Shown: positions 62,515 through 64,000 of the stretch, in pieces
Position numbering within the stretch: the first letter of the stretch is position 1
Layout of the letters: each line of letters begins with the position of its first letter
From: Gari tellinella
Taxonomy: Eukaryota > Mollusca > Bivalvia > Cardiida > Psammobiidae
DNA: 64,000 nucleotides
Reading direction: 5' to 3'
Assembly: GCA_922989275.2 (NCBI GenBank)
Contig: OV277866.1
Location: 55,419,246-55,483,245, forward strand
Program-made: the position numbers and the translations under genes
The notes under the pieces: generated by a model
Seen by the model: the letters and a program-made list of their open reading frames with translations, nothing else
Database searches by the model: none
What the model was told of the DNA's origin: nothing

Positions 62515-62715
62515 TGATAAAAAAATCCTAAGATTTCAATTGTTTTCAATTTTCAAGCCCGATTTTCCTGATTATACATTTAACCCATAGTCTGTTTCTA
62601 GTTTGTAAGCCACGTGATGCTTAAAGCAGGTTGAAAGTACTTTCAGCCTGCTTTAAGCTTCCATCTGTTGGAATCAAAATCCGAAGATTTCGGAAAAAAT
62701 CCGGAGAAATGGCAG
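62515..62715. repeat. Solo core II inside an ATCCTAAGATTTC-flanked repeat
   Basis: TTAACCCATAGTCTG, then GCTTAAAGCAGGTTGAAAGT + complement with the inner arm deleted. The outer flanks match those around 37760-37930. Confidence 0.6.
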
Positions 62716-63050
62716 CCCTGCAACTTTGGCTCTCCTATTTGTTTCATGTACATTGTGGCATCTTCAAGATAAATATGGTCAATTTCTATACCCTGCACAG
62801 TAGGTGCCAATCTAGTGTTTTGTCAAAATATACATTCAAACACATCTTAAAAATACAATAGCGTCCTGTGTTATGTTAAAGAAACATAATAATTTCTACG
62901 TAAACTCCATCTACTGTACATGTATATAGTAGATCTATAACAGAAATGCCTTGTACATATTCTCTGAAATCCATGCACGTATTTCATCAAAATCCACAAA
63001 ACAGGGAATAACCACAAAACGGAGGATGTCTCAAGGCAAAATGCTCTTAA

Positions 63051-63587
63051 AGGGACTCGCAACCGGATGGTGTACTTGTCAAAATAAAATAAAATACTCA
63101 AATAAAAGCAAATTTGTGGCATTATTTGGCTTCTGACATTAAAAAAATATGATCAGTCCAAAAAAAGTCTCAAGAATCGTCACCGAATCTTAGATTTTTA
63201 GATATTTTCCATCGTTTTTCTATACCGACTAGTAGACGGTATAGTTGTTGTTGTTGCTTCTCTACACGGGCTCAGACATAAACACGAGCCGAATTACGAA
63301 GTTGTATGCACTTTCGATCGCTACACATTGAAATACGTTAAATCGATCCGAGATAAACGGATAGTTCCGTGGTCCATTGGTCTAAGCGGTTTCCCCTATT
63401 TTGCCTTCTGTCCGCCAATGCCGGGCCCCGGGTTCGAATCCCACCAGAGACCAATATTTTTTTTTATTGAAATACATTTTTTTAAACAGAATTTCTTATC
63501 CTAAACTAATTCTTTACCATTTATATAAGCGTTTGACACATATTTACAAATTACTATTTTTAATGCACCATCTGGTTGCGAGTCGCT
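63051..63587. mobile_element. PB-5 TTAA element with tRNA-like cassette, copy 2 (537 bp)
   Basis: TTAA at 63047-63050 and 63588-63591. Termini AGGGACTCGCAACCGGATGG and CATCTGGTTGCGAGTCGCT inverted. Shell matches copy 1 at 32386 closely up to CACGAGCCGAAT and again from TTGAAATACATTTTTT; the ~65 bp before the cassette and the cassette itself differ strongly. Confidence 0.87.
63366..63466 (+). ncRNA. tRNA-like Pol III cassette in PB-5 copy 2
   Basis: A-box-like TGGTCCATTGG (63370-63380), GGTCTAAGCGG D-arm, exact B-box GGTTCGAATCC (63431-63441) 61 bp on, and a T9 run (63457-63465). Acceptor and outer T-stem pairs are missing, so not a functional tRNA as read. Both copies share GGGTTCGAATCCCAC-(C/T)-AGAG. 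Confidence 0.6.
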
Positions 63588-63726
63588 TTAAGAGACAAAA
63601 TATTAATAAAACATTGGTACCATTCCTGGTAGTGACGCCTTCAGCAGACGGTTAGTTGATTTAGTTTGTTTTAGCTGCATGGAATCACAGATGTAGAATC
63701 GACAAATTTCTTTAACACGCCTGATA

Positions 63727-63968
63727 GTGGTCAATTTCATCAAACTTCGTACGACAAAAACGGTCGTAAGTCAAAACTTTAAAACACATTAAATTTCGTA
63801 TGTCTGTATCTAATACTTCTTGTGACATCTCTGTAGAATCGTCTTTTCAAGACGATTCCAAAGAGATGTCACAAGACAGGATTAGATAGAGAAATCAATA
63901 ATAATTGAGACTTTTATAATCTGACTTGCGAAACAATTTGCCGTACGAAGTTTTATGAAACGGGCCCC
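63727..63968. mobile_element. GGGCCCGTTTCATAAA-type palindromic MITE, copy 2
   Basis: Left AATTTCATCAAACTTCGTAC + GACA (worn), right CCGTACGAAGTTTTATGAAA + CGGGCCCC. Central palindrome TGTGACATCTCT...GAATCGTCTTTTCAAGACGATTC...AGAGATGTCACA (63826-63880). Confidence 0.82.
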
Positions 63969-64000
63969 AGTTGTATAGAATTAGCACTGATACATGGGAA

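Overview
Eukaryotic, AT-rich, repeat-dominated genomic DNA. Spliced genes are sparse. One exon of a CYP26-like P450 and a secreted TSP1 + C-type lectin protein are of metazoan type, and several dispersed repeats (an AGCTCACC...CGTCGTC repeat, a GGGGCATAA-ended repeat, a GGGCCCGTTTCATAAA palindrome) are of kinds I associate with bivalve molluscs. I infer a heterodont bivalve, possibly a dreissenid mussel; the species is not provable from this window.

Layout. 1-570: last exon and 3' end of a CYP26-like cytochrome P450 (+). 570-15,800: no gene seen; short non-autonomous DNA transposons (MITEs), a ~175-bp tandem array (5.4-7.0 kb), a foldback element and simple repeats. 15,800-25,853: a four-layer nest. 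A TTAA-flanked MITE is split by a ~9.8-kb CR1/L2-like LINE (A). LINE A is split by a younger LINE (B) flanked by a perfect 507-bp direct duplication, and the 3' UTR of LINE A carries three more TTAA MITEs. 26-28.6 kb: MITEs. 28.7-30.75 kb: a 25-bp minisatellite. 30.8-51.6 kb: dense MITEs, including a TTAA element with a tRNA-like Pol III cassette (32.4-32.9 kb). 51.6-52.7 kb: intact TSP1/C-type-lectin gene (-), with a possible orphan transporter exon beside it. 53-64 kb: more MITEs, a GC-rich palindromic element (55.0-55.7 kb), a perfect 78-bp palindrome in a ~305-bp tandem repeat (60.9-61.6 kb) and a second tRNA-like TTAA element (63.05-63.59 kb).

Labels used here (mine). TA-flanked, probably Tc1/mariner/pogo-type: TA-1 (ends CAGTGGAGAA), TA-2 (CAGTAAAACCTC), TA-3 (CAGTCGAACTTCG), TA-4 (CAGTGCTCCC). 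TTAA-flanked, probably piggyBac-type: PB-1 (CCCTTTCACTGCC), PB-2 (CCCATTTGTGCCC), PB-3 (CCCTTTGAACCCTAG), PB-4 (CCCTTTCCCC...GGGGTAAAGGG), PB-5 (AGGGACTCGCAACC, tRNA-like payload). The central hairpins are shared across these termini. Core I (GCAAACAGT...TGATCAGA...hairpin) sits in TA-1, TA-4, PB-1, PB-2 and PB-3. Core II (CTTAAAGCAGG...GTAAAGCAGAA...hairpin) sits in TA-2 and PB-4. Core III (CAAAGTTAAAACGCGGC) sits in TA-3. This combination of two kinds of termini with the same hairpin cores, plus apparent chimeras, is the most unusual signal in the window.

MITE boundaries were read by eye from TA or TTAA flanks and are usually good to a few bases for intact copies; degenerate copies are approximate. 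No alignment or database search was run.
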